A stretch of DNA of 6,054 nucleotides from Deltaproteobacteria bacterium RBG_16_54_11 (GTDB lineage: Bacteria; Desulfobacterota; B13-G15; RBG-16-54-18), in contig MGQS01000010.1 of NCBI GenBank assembly GCA_001797905.1, positions 350 through 6,403 of the forward strand. Direction: 5' to 3'. Positions within the stretch are counted from its first letter, which is position 1; the number at the start of each line of letters is the position of its first letter. Positions 4,904 to 6,054 of the stretch are shown piece by piece. The notes below the pieces were generated by a model that ran no database searches, was not told the DNA's origin, and saw only the letters and a program-made list of their open reading frames with translations. The translations under genes and the position numbers were made by a program.

Positions 4904-6054
4904 AGATGGGAAACGTAATCTTCAGCTCTTGGAAAGGCGAGGTAGTCGATAACCGGAGGAAGACCGGGAGGAAGGTTGCACTGCCGGCGCACTTGAAGCT
5001 GCCCGCCGAGTTCAAGCCCGGCGTCCCGATCCAGGCCTTTATGGGATGGAACGGCTTCGCCATCCGTGCAAAGAAGACAAGCGTCGTCGACATGTGCCGG
5101 GCCTACATGGAGGCGGTGCAGGCGGTCTCCTGCGGCAAGTGTTTTCCCTGCCGGGTCGGCACCAAGGTGATAGCCGAGATTCTCGAACGTATCACCGAGG
5201 GCAAGGGGAGGATGAAGGATCTGGACCAGATGAATGCCCTCGGCCGCTCCATCCTGGAGGGCTCCAAGTGCCAGATCGGGCAAACCGGCCCTGTGCCGCT
5301 GCTGGCGGCGCTCGAGCACTATCGCGCTGAATTTGAAGCAGTCATTGCAAACAAGAAAAAGGTCCCGCGCGGTAAGTACCGGATAAAGCTCACCGCCCCC
5401 TGCATGAATGTCTGCCCGGCCCACCTGGACATCCCCACCTACATAGAGCGGATCGCCGAAGGAAACTTCGTCGATTCCCTGCGGGTCATCAGGGAGCGGA
5501 CCTGCCTGGCAGGAACGCTGGGGAGGATCTGCGTGCGCCCCTGCGAGTCCAACTGCCGCAGGCTCAATGTGGAGGAAGCCCTCGACATCAGGCACCTCAA
5601 GCGATTCGTGGCCGATTATGAGCTGGAAAAGAAGAGGAAGCCGCTCGTCCCGGCCCCTCGGGCAAAAAAAGACAAGCGCGTGGCTATCATCGGGGCGGGA
5701 CCGGCAGGGCTCTCCTGCGCCTACTACCTGGCCCTTAAGGGATATCCCGTTACCATCTTCGAGCAAGGGGACGAGCCAGGGGGGATGGCTGCCGTGGGTA
5801 TCCCCGACTATCGGCTCCCGCGCCCCATCCTACGCCAGGAGGCGGCGATCGTCACCTCGTTGGGGGTCGAGATCAGATATAAGACCGAGGTGGGCAAGGC
5901 AATCGCCCTCGGCGATATAAAAAAGGAATACGCAGCCATCTTCATCGGCGTGGGGGCCCAGGACTCCATGCCCATGGGGGTCAAGGGAGAGGACGCCGGA
6001 TATGAGGGTTTTATCCCCGGGGTCCAGTACCTCTACAGCATCAACAAGGGTGCG
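4900..6054 (+). CDS. SfrB/GltD-like FAD and iron-sulfur oxidoreductase with NuoF-type N3 domain (partial at right edge)
   Basis: Probable electron-input subunit of this complex I; 385 residues are visible and the frame runs off the window. After a unique N-terminal part (1-70), residues 74-145 match the C-terminal 4Fe-4S domain of NuoF: SCGKCFPCRVGT (Cys78, 81, 84) and Cys124. Residues 163-235 match the 4Fe-4S domain of glutamate synthase small subunits and dihydropyrimidine dehydrogenase (PCMNVCPAHLDIP, Cys168 and 172; then Cys202, 211, 215, 219). From about 258 there is an FAD-binding Rossmann fold with GAGPAG at 265-270 and FEQGDEPGGM. The FMN/NADH domain of NuoF is absent. The architecture recalls SfrB, the beta subunit of the Geobacter NADPH-dependent Fe(III) reductase. 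A GTG at 4900 gives a GTGA overlap with the nuoCD stop and has GGGGGAG 8 bases upstream; the ATG at 4906 is the alternative start. The substrate (NADH, NADPH or another) is open. Confidence 0.85.
   Translation, partial: MKMGNVIFSSWKGEVVDNRRKTGRKVALPAHLKLPAEFKPGVPIQAFMGWNGFAIRAKKTSVVDMCRAYMEAVQAVSCGKCFPCRVGTKVIAEILERITEGKGRMKDLDQMNALGRSILEGSKCQIGQTGPVPLLAALEHYRAEFEAVIANKKKVPRGKYRIKLTAPCMNVCPAHLDIPTYIERIAEGNFVDSLRVIRERTCLAGTLGRICVRPCESNCRRLNVEEALDIRHLKRFVADYELEKKRKPLVPAPRAKKDKRVAIIGAGPAGLSCAYYLALKGYPVTIFEQGDEPGGMAAVGIPDYRLPRPILRQEAAIVTSLGVEIRYKTEVGKAIALGDIKKEYAAIFIGVGAQDSMPMGVKGEDAGYEGFIPGVQYLYSINKGA

Noticed and set aside
4768..5766. Long open frame of 332 codons on the minus strand
   Set aside because: It lies opposite the end of nuoCD and the flavoprotein gene, whose + strand frames carry clear domain motifs. 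The minus-strand product shows no recognisable domain and is explained by the high GC content.
1..6054. CRISPR array, insertion sequence or phage gene
   Set aside because: No regularly spaced repeats, transposase motifs, terminal inverted repeats with target duplications, or phage proteins were seen.

Overview
The window looks like bacterial chromosome, most likely from an anaerobic member of the Desulfobacterota (the former Deltaproteobacteria). This rests on a nuoA-nuoB-nuoCD cluster that runs straight into an SfrB/GltD-like iron-sulfur flavoprotein, and on the small cysteine-rich proteins upstream (TIGR04076-like, DUF3795). All genes are on the + strand and most have clear AAGGAGG-type ribosome binding sites. 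The lineage is an inference from gene content; no rRNA or other phylogenetic marker is present.

Region 1 (about 1-1900) has lower GC content and holds small genes outside any familiar pathway. There is a tandem pair of paralogous, four-cysteine TIGR04076-like proteins (66-506 and 578-1015, roughly 63% identical), then a short orphan frame (1045-1251). Last comes a 173-residue DUF3795 protein with 16 cysteines and a C-terminal zinc ribbon (1377-1898). None has a function that can be named safely.

Region 2 (1899-2338) is a 440-base intergenic stretch with no convincing gene. It carries a series of hairpins, including a set of mutually exclusive stems at 2116-2184. It also has a strong sigma-70-type promoter (TTGACA, 17 bp, TATGAG; 2239-2267). 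A 15-bp near-perfect palindrome (2283-2297) lies just downstream of the predicted transcription start, where a repressor operator is often found.

Region 3 (2339 to the end) is GC-richer and is the start of a respiratory complex I operon: nuoA, nuoB (overlapping nuoA by 10 bases) and a fused nuoC-nuoD. Where nuoE and nuoF would normally follow, there is one open-ended gene. Its product joins the C-terminal 4Fe-4S (N3-type) domain of NuoF to a GltD/dihydropyrimidine-dehydrogenase-type 4Fe-4S domain and an FAD-binding Rossmann fold. It lacks the FMN/NADH domain of NuoF. The likely reading is a complex I whose electron-input arm has been rebuilt around an SfrB-like flavoprotein; this is the most interesting point in the window. 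The gene runs off the right edge, so its NAD(P)H-binding half and the rest of the operon are not visible.
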